The position numbers were made by a program, and so were the translations under genes. The notes beneath the pieces are model-generated. The model had not been told where the DNA came from. It did not search any database and was given only the letters and a program-made list of their open reading frames with translations. A stretch of DNA of 64,000 bases from Bacteroidetes bacterium 43-16 (lineage in GTDB: Bacteria > Bacteroidota > Bacteroidia > Chitinophagales > Chitinophagaceae). Shown here piece after piece: positions 1 through 9,609 of the stretch; the first letter of the stretch is position 1; each line of letters starts with the position of its first letter. The stretch is taken from the NCBI GenBank assembly GCA_001897525.1, contig MKTB01000003.1, forward strand, positions 310,001 through 374,000. Reading direction: 5' to 3'.

Positions 1-77
1 TGTACTCAAAAGCTGATACCGGCAAGCGTACATCTTTTTCTTTAACCCGAATCAAACACTTAAATAGTCAAGAGCTC

Positions 78-917
78 ATGAACCTATATACGATCAATAC
101 CGGTTTATTCAAATTAGATGGCGGAGCAATGCACGGGGTGGTACCTAAAAGTCTCTGGAATAAATTAAACCCGGCAGATGAAAGTAATCTCTGCTCCTGG
201 GCCATGCGTTGCCTGCTGGTGGAGACAGAGGGCCGCCTCATCTTAATTGACACCGGCATAGGCGATAAACAGGATGCCAAATTTTTCAGCCATTATCATT
301 TACATGGCGAAGGCAGCTTAACAGGCTCTATACAAAGTGCTGGCTTTAGTCCCGATGAGATCACAGACGTATTCCTCACGCACTTGCATTTTGACCATGT
401 AGGCGGTGCCGTGATGAAGGCAGGAGAGCAGCTCTTACCTACGTTTAAAAACGCCCGGTATTGGTCTAATGCACAGCATTGGGACTGGGCCGTACAGCCC
501 AATGAAAGGGAAAAGGCCTCTTTCCTGAAAGAAAATATTTTACCGATCCGGGAGAGCGGTCAACTGCATTTTTTTGAAGGAAAAGATGGAGACGAATTCC
601 TGCCCGGGTTTAATATAAGAATGGTCAACGGTCATACAGAATCTATGATGCTGCCTTTATTAAACTATAAGGGGAATAAAATATTGTATTGCGCAGATCT
701 CTTACCCAGTATGCATCATTTACCGCTGCCCTGGATCATGGCTTATGACACCCGGCCTTTAGAAACGCTTAAAGAAAAAAAGTCGCTTTTGAACCAGGCC
801 ATTGAAGAGAACTGGTTATTGTATTTTGAGCATGATGCGGTCAATGAATTATGCAGCCTGCAACAGAGTGAGCGCGGCATAAGGTCATCAGGCACCTTAA
901 CGCTTCAAGACCTGTAG
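78..917 (+). CDS. MBL-fold metallo-hydrolase
   Basis: This 279-residue protein is a soluble metallo-beta-lactamase-fold hydrolase. The metal-binding motif HLHFDH lies at residues 102-107, and further likely ligands are His186 (NGHTES), Asp207 (YCADLLP) and His252 (FEHDAV). That full set fits a two-metal hydrolase of the lactonase/glyoxalase-like branch; the substrate cannot be read from the sequence. I chose the ATG at 78 because the encoded start, MNLYTINTGLFKLDGGAM, looks like a family N-terminus. The same frame is open back to the window edge, so a longer form starting outside the window cannot be excluded. The gene ends before a strong two-way terminator shared with the convergent downstream gene. 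Confidence 0.9.
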   Translation: MNLYTINTGLFKLDGGAMHGVVPKSLWNKLNPADESNLCSWAMRCLLVETEGRLILIDTGIGDKQDAKFFSHYHLHGEGSLTGSIQSAGFSPDEITDVFLTHLHFDHVGGAVMKAGEQLLPTFKNARYWSNAQHWDWAVQPNEREKASFLKENILPIRESGQLHFFEGKDGDEFLPGFNIRMVNGHTESMMLPLLNYKGNKILYCADLLPSMHHLPLPWIMAYDTRPLETLKEKKSLLNQAIEENWLLYFEHDAVNELCSLQQSERGIRSSGTLTLQDL

Positions 918-996
918 GCAAAAAAATTTAATGACCTGATTTGTACCTAGTGAAAAGTATTTTTAAATAATTAATTTCCAGGAAGAACACTACTAA

Positions 997-1048
997 CTAT
1001 TAAATGCCGTGAGGCCCTGTAAAAACAGGGCCTCACGGCATTTAATAG
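997..1048. terminator. Bidirectional terminator, 24-bp perfect stem
   Basis: A perfect 24-bp inverted repeat (997-1020 against 1025-1048) encloses an AAAA loop, with a GC-rich core GCCGTGAGGCCCTGT. It lies between the convergent MBL-hydrolase gene and the type IX-secreted protein gene and should stop transcripts from both sides. The stem is unusually long for an intrinsic terminator. Confidence 0.85.
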
Positions 1049-1066
1049 CAAACGAAGACAGTATTT

Positions 1067-2941
1067 CTATTTTACAAATACTGCTTTTTTAGCCTTTTTA
1101 GTGGCCTGGTTGATGATCACATAAACTTTCGGATTGGCATTCATCGCTTCATGCTGCACACTTTTAACGAACATACCATACTTACCTTTAAACACCTCGC
1201 GACCAACGATATCGTAAACGGCTACCAGGTCTTCTTCATTAAAGTCTCCGCTTGTCTTTTTTAAATCCAGCTCCGTCTTATCGGATATAGGGTAAATGAT
1301 GTCGAGGCCGTCATAAGAACCGCAGATAAGATCTCCGCCGGGGTTACGCTCATCCAAACTTGTAGCGACCATTTGCATTTCTATATCCAGATCAGCAATA
1401 TCTAAAGTAGGTGATTCCGGAATAGTGTAAGAGAAATGGCCGACATTCCCACTACCCCTTGGGCAGTAGCAATGAATTTCAGTTGCCTTGTAAAACAGGA
1501 CTTCATCCAGGCCGGCGTTCTTGGAAGCAAAATAATACAGCCCTTCATAGGCACTTATAGGGTTGTGCACAAAACTATAAGTCTTGTCAATATCAAACAT
1601 ATTAAAACTATGGTTAAAGGCTGAAAAATATCCGCCAAATACAGAGGTTTGATAAGTGATACCGTCATGCAGATAGATCAGCGCATTGTTATTGATGGGC
1701 ATAAATTCATCCTGGCCCGGATCATATTTTAACAGTACGTAGAAGGGGGTCATTTCTGTAGAAGATGCTAAATTGGAGCCGAATCCGCCCACGATCAGGA
1801 TCTCTTCATGAGGGCTGGCCAGCTTAATATTGGAAGCAATTCCCTCTGGCCATGGTCCGGGTATATCACTCATTTGGCCATGCGCACCAGTGGACGGATC
1901 GATAGCCACTAGCCCAAAAGTGTGGGAATAGGAGTTTTGATACAATAAATATATTTTCTGGTTGTCCTGAGAAAAATAAGCGGATACTCCTTTGGAGAAG
2001 GCATAGTTAAGTTTTAAAGATTTTTGCCACATAATATTCCCGGAAAAGTCAAACATAACCGCTTCTATTCTTGTACTGGCCCCGTTCCCGGAGAAAAAGG
2101 TCTCGGCCTTCATCTTTCCTATAGCCAGGTAACCCATAGGTGTAACGCAAACATTCTCAAACATGGAAGCAAAATTGGTCGATTGGGAACCATCCTGGTG
2201 GTTGACGTATTGCGTACCGGTTTTTGACCAAAACGGGTTAAGGCTGTTTTTGTCCAGGCAAAGAATAAATGCCTTTCCAGGCTCATCGATCACCGAATAG
2301 TGATCATAAGAGGTAACAAAGGGATCGAAGGTCCTGCGATTAAACTGCTCACCTGTTACCAGTACTTTTCCATTATCGGCATCTACCGTGATGTTGTATG
2401 GTATGGCATTAAAATTATCGGGATCCATATTATCACTATTAATACTATTGAAAACCCGGAGAATTGAGGTATTAAGTACTTGACCCTCCAGGGTAAGCTC
2501 CGCGACAAAACCCACACTGGCTGGCGGCCCCTGATTAGGACCGAAGTACCCGAAACCGGTCACAAAAAAAGTACCCTCGGATGTAATATCACTCATGTCC
2601 ATCAGGTAGGTCTTCGCAGGTACCCCAAACTCTTCCTCAATTGCTTCAAGTGGCGCAAATGTAAATCTTGCGGTCTCCGGGGTCAGTGGTCCTCTTACAG
2701 AGAAGACGGGATTGATCCGGCCCCATTGATCAAAATCAGAGTAACCCACCAATACGGTCAGCTCCTTTGATCTTACAATGGTGTTAGGAACATTCTTCTC
2801 CCCGCCCGGAGTAGTAGGCAGATCATGCTTGGCAGAATGGCAATAATCCCACCATACGGTGGTCTGGGCATAGCCCTTAAGGTCCAAAAACAAAAGAACG
2901 AAAATCGCAAAAGCCCATTTTGGGATAGACAATAGATTCAT
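1067..2941 (-). CDS. Exported protein with type IX (type A) C-terminal sorting domain
   Basis: This 624-residue protein has a signal peptide (MNLLSIPKWAFAIFVLLFLDLKGYAQ) and a C-terminal region of about 75 residues resembling type A sorting domains of type IX secretion (VYDIVGREVFKG... ending KAKKAVFVK). The middle has repeated beta-rich stretches that read like secreted propeller-type domains, with phrases such as ILCLDKNSLNPFWSK and VAIDPSTGAHGQM resembling outer-membrane-assembly-type propeller blades. Cysteines near the end (EIHCYCPRGS, GDLICGSYDG) may form disulfides. No catalytic motif was recognised and the function is unknown. It converges on the MBL hydrolase across a terminator and diverges from the large adhesin-like gene at 3179. 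Confidence 0.8.
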   Translation of the reverse strand: MNLLSIPKWAFAIFVLLFLDLKGYAQTTVWWDYCHSAKHDLPTTPGGEKNVPNTIVRSKELTVLVGYSDFDQWGRINPVFSVRGPLTPETARFTFAPLEAIEEEFGVPAKTYLMDMSDITSEGTFFVTGFGYFGPNQGPPASVGFVAELTLEGQVLNTSILRVFNSINSDNMDPDNFNAIPYNITVDADNGKVLVTGEQFNRRTFDPFVTSYDHYSVIDEPGKAFILCLDKNSLNPFWSKTGTQYVNHQDGSQSTNFASMFENVCVTPMGYLAIGKMKAETFFSGNGASTRIEAVMFDFSGNIMWQKSLKLNYAFSKGVSAYFSQDNQKIYLLYQNSYSHTFGLVAIDPSTGAHGQMSDIPGPWPEGIASNIKLASPHEEILIVGGFGSNLASSTEMTPFYVLLKYDPGQDEFMPINNNALIYLHDGITYQTSVFGGYFSAFNHSFNMFDIDKTYSFVHNPISAYEGLYYFASKNAGLDEVLFYKATEIHCYCPRGSGNVGHFSYTIPESPTLDIADLDIEMQMVATSLDERNPGGDLICGSYDGLDIIYPISDKTELDLKKTSGDFNEEDLVAVYDIVGREVFKGKYGMFVKSVQHEAMNANPKVYVIINQATKKAKKAVFVK

Positions 2942-3178
2942 GTGATAAAAAGTTTAGTATGAACCAAATATAATCCCAAAAAATAAAAAATTCTAAGATT
3001 TAGGCTTAAAATCAGGAAGATTTCACTAAATTTCAAATATCAAAAAGGATTTAAGAATAGATAAAGTAGCCTTGAGCAGAAAAAAAATTCAAATAATGCA
3101 CTTAAATGCCAACTTTTCCAACATTCAATATGTCTACTTAGGGTAGAAAACAATAGTATAAAGCAAAATATATCTGCA

Positions 3179-6100
3179 ATGACAAAATCGCTACGTTCGG
3201 TAAGGTTCATCCTGACCACTATGGCTATAGCTTCTCTAGGGATAGCTCAGGCACACGAGCATGATCACCCAACAGTACAGACCAAATCCGGTATCAGTTT
3301 TATCGAAAACAAAGGCCAGTGGATCTCCGAGGCAAAATATAAAGCGGAGATACCCGGGGGAGCACTATTCCTGACCCAAAAAGGTTTTGTGTACAACTAC
3401 CAGAGCCTGAAAGACCTGGACAGGATGCACGACTTAACCTGCGGAGCAAAGGCTGAAACGAACCAGGACCTGAGTAAGGAGATGATCAATATGCATGCCT
3501 ATAAAGTTAATTTTGTAGGTGCCAATACCAATTCGACCTTTACCGGCAACAAGAAAAAAAGTACTTATCACAACTACTTTTTGGGCAATGATGCCTCAAA
3601 ATGGGCCAGTAATGTGGGTTTGTTTGGTGAGGTAACTCAGGCTAATGTATATAACGGGGTTGACCTCGTGGTGTACACCAACGGCCAGGGAAACTCTATC
3701 AAGTACGATTTCATTGTTGCTCCTAATGCCAATGCGGCACAGATCAAGCTTTCTTTTGAGGGAGTAAGCCCGACATTAACCAGTGAAGGTGATTTGAAAA
3801 TAAAAACTTCGGTTAATGAGGTAATTGAAAAAGCCCCGGTTTGCTACCAGGTTATCGATGGCAAGCGTATTGAAGTAAAAGGTAAGTATGAACTTAAAAA
3901 TGGTGTACTTAACTTTAGCTTCCCGGAAGGCTATAACCATGCAGCTGCATTGGTGATTGACCCGGATCTTATCTTCAACACCTATAGCGGTGCCACCAAT
4001 GGTTACCAATATGCACATGCTACTACCTATGATAATTTAGGCAACACTTATGCCGCTGCCGCATCTTATACAAATGCCGGCTGGCCGGTAACTACCGGAG
4101 CTTACCAGACTGCCTTTGTCTCTTACATAGCCGGTATTAATAAGTACAGTGCGAACGGCAGCCAGTTATTATTTTCTACCTTCTTCGGAGGCACCACAAC
4201 TTCGGGTAATCCAATGGCTACCTCTATGCGTGTGGATGCGACCAATACTTTGTATATGGCGGGCACCGTATCTACCACCACGATGCCGGTAACAACGAAT
4301 GCTATTCAAACTACCCTTAGCGGTTCCAGCGACTTATATGTCATGCGCCTTTCAGAAAACGGTACTACGCTCCTGGCATCCACTTATCTTGGCGGATCTG
4401 GCTTAGAAGGTTCTCTGCGTGGCAATACTACGGTATATGCAGGAAATACAGACCAGGGCAACCCGGTGAATCCTACAGATATCACTTTTGACAACGTCGG
4501 TAATGTATGGGTTACTTCAAATTCAGGCTCTACTAACTTCCCGACCACTGCCAATGCACTGCAAAGTGCTAATGCGGGTAGTCATGATGCCGTATTGGTG
4601 AAAATGAACCCCAACTTAACGGCAATTATTTACAGTACTTATTTAGGCGGCACTACATGGGATGGAGGTATTGGTATTGAATATAACAAAAACAATAACA
4701 CACTCGGCATTGTAGGGTATACGAACAGTACTAACTTCCCGACTTCTGCAGGTGCTTACCATACTACTAACCAAGGTGGTATAGATGGTTTCGCCAGCTT
4801 ATTGAACAATGCTTCTTACCAGTTAATGGGTTCTACTTATGTAGGAACTGCAGGTACTGATTTTGCTACGAGACTAGCTTTTGATTGTGGCGATAATATG
4901 TTTGTAGCCGGTAGAACTCAAGGCAATTATCCTGTGACCAATACGGTAGCAGAAGGATTGGTAGCCAATGGTTTTGTATTCATCGACAAACTGAATGCTA
5001 CTTTAACCGGTTCGGTAGCTTCTACCAGGACCGGTGCATCAGATGCATCTATTGTACCTTGTGCTATGATGGTAGATATCTGTGGTAATATCCTGATCAC
5101 CACCCAGGTGAACAATGTACCTCAAAACGGTATGCCGGTAACTTCTGATGCTTTCACCAGCGTTCCCAAACCGTTTTACTTTGCTGCCTTTGAGCCTAAT
5201 TTTACAGGACTTGCCTTTGGTAGCTATTATGGCTCAACCAATAACCAGGATCACTTCCACCCGAGTGTTTCCAGGATTGACCCTAAAGGGATGATCTATC
5301 AATCTGTTTGTTCCCAGGCTCCTAATGGTAACTGGAACACCTTCCCGGCGAATGTATGGTCTCCCAACAAATTAAATCCCGGCTCTTATAATGATGTAGT
5401 CACCTTTAAGTTTGATTTCATGGTCGTGGGCCTGGATGCAGAATCTGAATCTGGCTATGCCGGATATGGCTCTATTCCCCATGCAGTAAGAGGTTGTAAA
5501 TCTGCATTTATCAACTATACCCGTAATGGTGATACAACCATTCCTATGGTATTGCGTTTCAACATTGTGCCACCAAGCGGTACCATTGCTACTAATGGCG
5601 TAGACTATCAATATGTTTATGACAGTTTATATTTCGCTCCGTTTGAGCGCCATAAATCTCTGGAAATAAAACCACTCTTAGTCCCTAATATGCCTACCGG
5701 CCCTAAAATGGTGGTCATAGAATCCTTAAATCCATGTGGTTGTGATGGTGCGTTGACAGATGTTATCCGCAGGGACACGGTATTCATCCTGGACTCCATC
5801 CGTGCAGGGATCAGCACCCCACTACCGGCCTATTGCCCGGGCACACAAATTACGATTACAGGCGATGTAGATCCCGGCTTATCCTTTAGCTGGCATCCTG
5901 CAGAGTTCAACAATAACAACCTGGTGATCACTCCTACCCTGCTTACCAGCCGCGATTATACGATTACAGCTTATCAACCTGGTGCTCCGGCAACTTGTCC
6001 TCCGGTAAAAAAAGTATTCCGTACATTGGTAGAGCAATATCCGGTCATCCATATGCCTTCAGACACTACAGTATGTCTTAACGCGATCGACTCTGTTGCT

Positions 6101-6817
6101 ATTCCTGTAACGGTAAGTCCTGACTCTGTTAACTACCTGTTCAACTGGAGCCCTGCGACCGGACTGAGAGCGGCCAACCTGCAAACCAACTATTTCAAAA
6201 TGCCTACGGGTATTTACAATTATGCCATAACAGCGACTACACCACTGGCCAATTGCTCGACTACGCATAATTTAACCATTAATGTAAGACCTCCATTTGA
6301 GTTAAGTAATGTACTTCCTGCTTCCGGCACATTAGTGGATTACCAGGAAGAGGTGGATATGTCTGCGCAAGGTGCAATCATCTACACCTGGCTGCCTGTA
6401 CATAAGTTTTACGATCCTACTCTTCAGTATGCAAAAACAATGCCTATTGAAGAACCAGGCACTTATTATGTCACCGGTGTTGACAAATATGGCTGTAGAG
6501 ATACGGTACCTGTAGCTTTGGACGTTAGGTTCCCTTATGATCCTGTTATCCCTAATGCCTTTACCCCTAATGGCGATGGTAAGAATGATATTTTCCTGAT
6601 TCCTAATGGTAAATTCCAGAAATTACATCGTTTTGAAGTGTATAACAGGTGGGGAAAAAGAGTATTCCATACTAACGACCCTATCAAGGGATGGAATGGT
6701 ACAGATATCGACAATGGTAAGCCTTGCGATCAAAGTGTGTATAATTACATCATAACGGTCCAATTACCTAATGGTGAAATCAAAACCTATAAAGGTGATG
6801 TAACACTGATCCGGTAA
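3179..6817 (+). CDS. Large exported protein with SBBP-type repeats and gliding-motility-type C-terminal domain
   Basis: This 1212-residue protein has a signal peptide (about residues 1-25, ending GIAQA) and then an N-terminal domain beginning FIENKGQWISEAKYKAEIPGG, typical of Bacteroidetes SBBP proteins. From about residue 260 to 740 there are repeats of the form STYLGGTxxD...GNxxVxGxTxSxNFPT, matching SBBP beta-propeller repeats. Cysteine-containing PKD/Ig-like modules follow (about 830-1100). The last ~90 residues, starting NAFTPNGDGKNDIF and ending KTYKGDVTLIR, match the gliding-motility-associated C-terminal (type B) sorting domain. It is probably exported by type IX secretion and displayed or released as an adhesin-like protein. 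Its short His-rich start to the mature chain (HEHDH) is a small oddity. A terminator follows the stop. Confidence 0.9.
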   Translation: MTKSLRSVRFILTTMAIASLGIAQAHEHDHPTVQTKSGISFIENKGQWISEAKYKAEIPGGALFLTQKGFVYNYQSLKDLDRMHDLTCGAKAETNQDLSKEMINMHAYKVNFVGANTNSTFTGNKKKSTYHNYFLGNDASKWASNVGLFGEVTQANVYNGVDLVVYTNGQGNSIKYDFIVAPNANAAQIKLSFEGVSPTLTSEGDLKIKTSVNEVIEKAPVCYQVIDGKRIEVKGKYELKNGVLNFSFPEGYNHAAALVIDPDLIFNTYSGATNGYQYAHATTYDNLGNTYAAAASYTNAGWPVTTGAYQTAFVSYIAGINKYSANGSQLLFSTFFGGTTTSGNPMATSMRVDATNTLYMAGTVSTTTMPVTTNAIQTTLSGSSDLYVMRLSENGTTLLASTYLGGSGLEGSLRGNTTVYAGNTDQGNPVNPTDITFDNVGNVWVTSNSGSTNFPTTANALQSANAGSHDAVLVKMNPNLTAIIYSTYLGGTTWDGGIGIEYNKNNNTLGIVGYTNSTNFPTSAGAYHTTNQGGIDGFASLLNNASYQLMGSTYVGTAGTDFATRLAFDCGDNMFVAGRTQGNYPVTNTVAEGLVANGFVFIDKLNATLTGSVASTRTGASDASIVPCAMMVDICGNILITTQVNNVPQNGMPVTSDAFTSVPKPFYFAAFEPNFTGLAFGSYYGSTNNQDHFHPSVSRIDPKGMIYQSVCSQAPNGNWNTFPANVWSPNKLNPGSYNDVVTFKFDFMVVGLDAESESGYAGYGSIPHAVRGCKSAFINYTRNGDTTIPMVLRFNIVPPSGTIATNGVDYQYVYDSLYFAPFERHKSLEIKPLLVPNMPTGPKMVVIESLNPCGCDGALTDVIRRDTVFILDSIRAGISTPLPAYCPGTQITITGDVDPGLSFSWHPAEFNNNNLVITPTLLTSRDYTITAYQPGAPATCPPVKKVFRTLVEQYPVIHMPSDTTVCLNAIDSVAIPVTVSPDSVNYLFNWSPATGLRAANLQTNYFKMPTGIYNYAITATTPLANCSTTHNLTINVRPPFELSNVLPASGTLVDYQEEVDMSAQGAIIYTWLPVHKFYDPTLQYAKTMPIEEPGTYYVTGVDKYGCRDTVPVALDVRFPYDPVIPNAFTPNGDGKNDIFLIPNGKFQKLHRFEVYNRWGKRVFHTNDPIKGWNGTDIDNGKPCDQSVYNYIITVQLPNGEIKTYKGDVTLIR

Positions 6818-6838
6818 AATAAATATAGTCACTGTATG

Positions 6839-6872
6839 AATAAAGGCTACTCTGCATAGAGTAGCCTTTATT
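6839..6872 (+). terminator. Intrinsic terminator after the adhesin-like gene
   Basis: A perfect 15-bp stem, AATAAAGGCTACTCT with its complement, encloses a GCAT loop (arms 6839-6853 and 6858-6872) and is followed by a T-rich stretch. It lies 21 bases after the stop codon. Confidence 0.85.
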
Positions 6873-6878
6873 GATTTA

Positions 6879-7712
6879 ATTGCATATCCGGAACAGCTAA
6901 TAGAGGGATTTAAAATCCCGGATTATCGATTGTTCGACATGCGCTTCGATAACCTATCGAACAGCATGAAGCTATAGAAGGAGCAGGTCTACCCCTCTGA
7001 ATTGCATATCCGAAACAACTAATAAAGGGATTTAAAATCCCGGGCTATCGATTGTTCGACATGCGCTTCGCTTAACATGTCGAACAGCATCTTAATACCA
7101 TTTTGTTGTTAAGCGATATAGAAGGAACAGGCCTATCCCTCTGAATTGCATCTCTGGAACAGCTAATAGAGGGATTTAAAATCCCGGATTATCCATTGCT
7201 CGACATGCGCTTCGCTAACCTATCGAACCGCACCAACTTCAAAATAAAGTACCATAATACCATTTTGTTATTAAGCTACAGAAGGAGCAAGCCTACCCCT
7301 CTGAATTGCATCTCCGGAACAGCTAACAAAAGGATTTAAAATCCCGGGTTATCGATTGTTCGACCTGCGCTTCGCTAACCTATCGAACAGCACCAACTTC
7401 AAAATAAAGTACCTTAATGCCATTTTGTTATTAAGTTACAGAAGGAGCAAGCCTACCCCTCTGAATTACATCTCCGGAACAGCTAATAAAGGGATTTGAA
7501 ATCCCGGATTATCGATTGTTCGACACATGCTTCGCTAACCTATCGAACAGCACGAATGTATAAAAAGGTCCTCAGAGATACTGAATACCATTGGAGCAGA
7601 CTTATCCTTTTGAACTACATCTCCGGAACAGCTAATAAAGGGATTTAAATCCCGGATTATCGATTGTTCGACATGCGGCTTTGCTAACCTATCGAACCGC
7701 ACGATATATCTG
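6879..7712. repeat. Six-copy tandem array of degenerate ~120-160-bp units
   Basis: Six units begin near 6879, 7000, 7143, 7303, 7463 and 7612 (spacings 121, 143, 160, 160 and 149). Each has the same order of parts: AATTGCATCTCCGGAACAGC, then GGGATTTAAAATCCC (a small inverted repeat), then a dyad built from GTTCGAC...TATCGAAC around GCGCTTCGC, then for units 1-4 a spacer with GAAGGAGCA and CTACCCCTC. In unit 2 the dyad is a perfect 10-bp stem (GTTCGACATG/CATGTCGAAC). Units 3 and 4 are the most alike and share the extra stretch CCAACTTCAAAATAAAGTAC. There is no long open frame. The direct-repeat layout with near-identical interiors excludes a CRISPR array. The array fills most of the 1.0-kb gap between the adhesin-like gene and the next gene; the rest of the gap holds only the two flanking terminators. 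Confidence 0.85.
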
Positions 7713-7755
7713 ATTGTGATTCATGAAGGGTTTCCTGCATTGTTTTCCATAAAAA

Positions 7756-7790
7756 AGGAGGGGATATCTTTTAAAAAGATATCCCCTCCT
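7756..7790 (-). terminator. Intrinsic terminator of the 7827-8789 gene
   Basis: A 15-bp perfect stem (AGGAGGGGATATCTT, 7756-7770, with 7776-7790) encloses a five-base loop. On the minus strand it is followed by a T run (TTTTTT). It sits about 40 bases past the stop of the minus-strand gene and closes off the repeat array. Confidence 0.85.
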
Positions 7791-7826
7791 GAATAAGTAA
7801 ATACTAACTAAGTTATTGACAATAAA

Positions 7827-8789
7827 TTATTTAGCTACAGAGAACTTGCTTACTGCAGTAACTTCACCAGTTTGGAATTCAGCTACATAGTTACCGTTTG
7901 CTAAAGCAGCGATATCTACAGCAAATGTTTGTTTTCCGATTACCTGGCGACCGAAGTTTTCAGTCTTAACGATTCTACCTGTAACGTCTCTGATAATCAA
8001 AGAAGCATTTGTGTTTTGCTTAAATTCATAATCAAATTTCAGGTTATTTGCAGCTGGGTTTGGATAAACCACTAAAGCTTCAAGAGAACGCTTAGCGATC
8101 ATATCTTTTACAGAAACGCCATATCCTTTCCAGATGATTTTGTGTACATAAACATTGTTTCTTGGGAATGGATCGATGTTAGCAGGAGTGCTGAAGTTAT
8201 TCAAACCTCTTACCCATACAAACAGACCATATTCTTTACCAGCAACAAATGTTTCATATGGAGGACCTTGGATATCATTGATACCGCTATCTACCCACAT
8301 TTTCCAGTCAAATAACAATTTAACACTGTCATTTTTCATTCTTTCTTGGAAACCGAATAAGCTAACGATACCTGGATCAACGATATCTGTAGATACCGGA
8401 CGCTGCCAAGTATACCAATATCTGCTGGTATCATTACATACTACATTGTTTGCAGCACACTCAGCCAATGTTAAATAACGACCATAAGAGTTTTGATACA
8501 TAATATTACTTCCTGCATCAATCGCATCAGGACCGTTATATTGAATACCAAGTGCACCCCATACACTATCAGCAGTTGGCTGAACATAAGCAAAAGTAGT
8601 GGTAACAGTTTGTCCCAAATACCAGTCAAATGCATTCGTATTCGTTCTATCTGCTGTATCTGTCAAAAATGAACCGTTACCAATAGAAGCGGTATCAAAT
8701 GTGATAAAAGCCTGAAGGTCGAGCTCTTGCGCAAAACCTTTCACTAAGCCCATTGCAGCAATAGAAAGCGTAAGGAAAAATTTTTTCAT
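7827..8789 (-). CDS. Exported protein with type IX (type A) sorting domain
   Basis: This 320-residue protein has a signal peptide (MKKFFLTLSIAAMGLVKGFAQE) and a C-terminal type A sorting domain of about 85 residues (VVYPNPAANNLKFDYEF ... NGNYVAEFQTG ... SKFSVAK). The middle (about 25-230) is rich in aromatic residues, Asn and Asp, has one close cysteine pair (CAANNVVC), and matches no domain I recognise. Its C-terminal domain closely resembles that of the 271-residue protein at 43272. A -7 element TAACTTTG lies about 50 bases before the start. Codon use is plain and AT-leaning compared with neighbours, as in well-expressed surface proteins; that is an impression only. Confidence 0.85.
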   Translation of the reverse strand: MKKFFLTLSIAAMGLVKGFAQELDLQAFITFDTASIGNGSFLTDTADRTNTNAFDWYLGQTVTTTFAYVQPTADSVWGALGIQYNGPDAIDAGSNIMYQNSYGRYLTLAECAANNVVCNDTSRYWYTWQRPVSTDIVDPGIVSLFGFQERMKNDSVKLLFDWKMWVDSGINDIQGPPYETFVAGKEYGLFVWVRGLNNFSTPANIDPFPRNNVYVHKIIWKGYGVSVKDMIAKRSLEALVVYPNPAANNLKFDYEFKQNTNASLIIRDVTGRIVKTENFGRQVIGKQTFAVDIAALANGNYVAEFQTGEVTAVSKFSVAK

Positions 8790-8839
8790 GTTTTCTAATG
8801 TTTTTTAGAGTTAAAGAGATTTTTAAATAATTATTAGGC

Positions 8840-8847
8840 CAAAGTTA
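8840..8847 (-). promoter_or_regulatory. -7 promoter element of the 7827-8789 gene
   Basis: On the minus strand this reads TAACTTTG, an exact match to the Bacteroidetes -7 consensus TAnnTTTG, 50 bases before the start codon. No clear -33 TTTG was seen at the right distance. Confidence 0.6.
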
Positions 8848-8947
8848 ATTCAAAAAAATTAATAAAAAAATAAAATTTTAAGGATCATTCGTAAACAAAA
8901 ACAGCTATTTAGCTGTCTTTTATCATTAAAATTTTTATAGAATTAGT

Positions 8948-8955
8948 TAACTTTG
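8948..8955 (+). promoter_or_regulatory. -7 promoter element of yqeY
   Basis: TAACTTTG matches the -7 consensus and implies a leader of about 30 bases before the ATG at 8991. A 6-bp hairpin (ACAGCT/AGCTGT, 8901-8916) lies just upstream between the two divergent promoters. Confidence 0.6.
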
Positions 8956-8990
8956 AATCTTTATTCAATCCGTATAAATAATCCACGACA

Positions 8991-9440
8991 ATGAGTTTAG
9001 AAGCAAAGATAATGGAACGCCTTAAAGATGCTATGCGCGCCAAAGACGAAGTGGCCCTGCGTACCTTAAGAGCGATCAAGGCTGCCATATTAGTAGAGCA
9101 AACGGCTAGTGGTGCTAAAGAAGCACTTTCAGAAGCGGATGAATTGAAGCTGCTGACCAAGATGGCCAAACAAAGAAAAGACTCTCTTGAAATCTTCAAC
9201 CAGCAGGGACGCGCAGACCTTGCCGCCAAGGAATCTGAAGAGATCGAGATCATTAACCAATTCTTACCGGCGCAACTCACAGAAGCTGAGCTGGAAGCAG
9301 CTATCAAAGACATCATCAGCCAGGTAGGTGCCACCACGCCTGCTGACCTGGGCAAAGTTATGGGCCCGGCTAACAAATCCTTAGCGGGCAAGGCCGATGG
9401 CAAAGCGGTTGCTGAAATGGTTAAAAAATTACTTGCTTAA
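8991..9440 (+). CDS. yqeY: GatB/YqeY domain protein
   Basis: This 149-residue cytosolic protein has the length and pattern of stand-alone YqeY proteins: MSLEAKIMERLKDAMRAKDEVALRTLRAIKAA at the start, the conserved middle ELKLLTKMAKQRKDSLEIF, the segment EIEIINQFLPAQLTEAELE, and the C-terminal GKVMGPANKSLAGKADGK. The domain is homologous to the tail of the GatB amidotransferase subunit and probably binds RNA; the cellular role of the free form is not settled. It has its own promoter and a terminator 30 bases after the stop, so it is probably monocistronic. Confidence 0.92.
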   Translation: MSLEAKIMERLKDAMRAKDEVALRTLRAIKAAILVEQTASGAKEALSEADELKLLTKMAKQRKDSLEIFNQQGRADLAAKESEEIEIINQFLPAQLTEAELEAAIKDIISQVGATTPADLGKVMGPANKSLAGKADGKAVAEMVKKLLA

Positions 9441-9469
9441 GCGCCACAATCATTGATACAACATTGTAT

Positions 9470-9502
9470 AAAAAGTTCAACTTTCAACAAGTTGAACTTT
9501 TT
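9470..9502 (+). terminator. Intrinsic terminator of yqeY
   Basis: A 14-bp perfect stem (AAAAAGTTCAACTT, 9470-9483, with 9489-9502) encloses a five-base loop; the second arm ends in a T run. It separates yqeY from cvpA. Confidence 0.85.
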
Positions 9503-9596
9503 ATCATTTATTAATTAACTGCCAAAGCATATATTGTACCAACAGCTTTATTGGTTTTTAGCAAATTTTATGAGTTATAATCAGTGCGGCAAATTG

Positions 9597-9604
9597 TACT
9601 TTTG
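9597..9604 (+). promoter_or_regulatory. -7 element placed almost on the cvpA start
   Basis: TACTTTTG matches TAnnTTTG exactly and ends five bases before the cvpA ATG at 9610. Start sites in this phylum usually fall four to seven bases past this element, so the transcript would begin at or next to the start codon. Confidence 0.5.
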
Positions 9605-9609
9605 AATTT

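Noticed and set aside
1-77. Separate coding sequence at the left edge
   Set aside because: The open frame there is the in-frame upstream extension of the MBL-hydrolase gene; the other two frames carry stops.
6879-7712. CRISPR array
   Set aside because: The repeated units are long and alike throughout; there are no short identical repeats with unique spacers and no cas genes.
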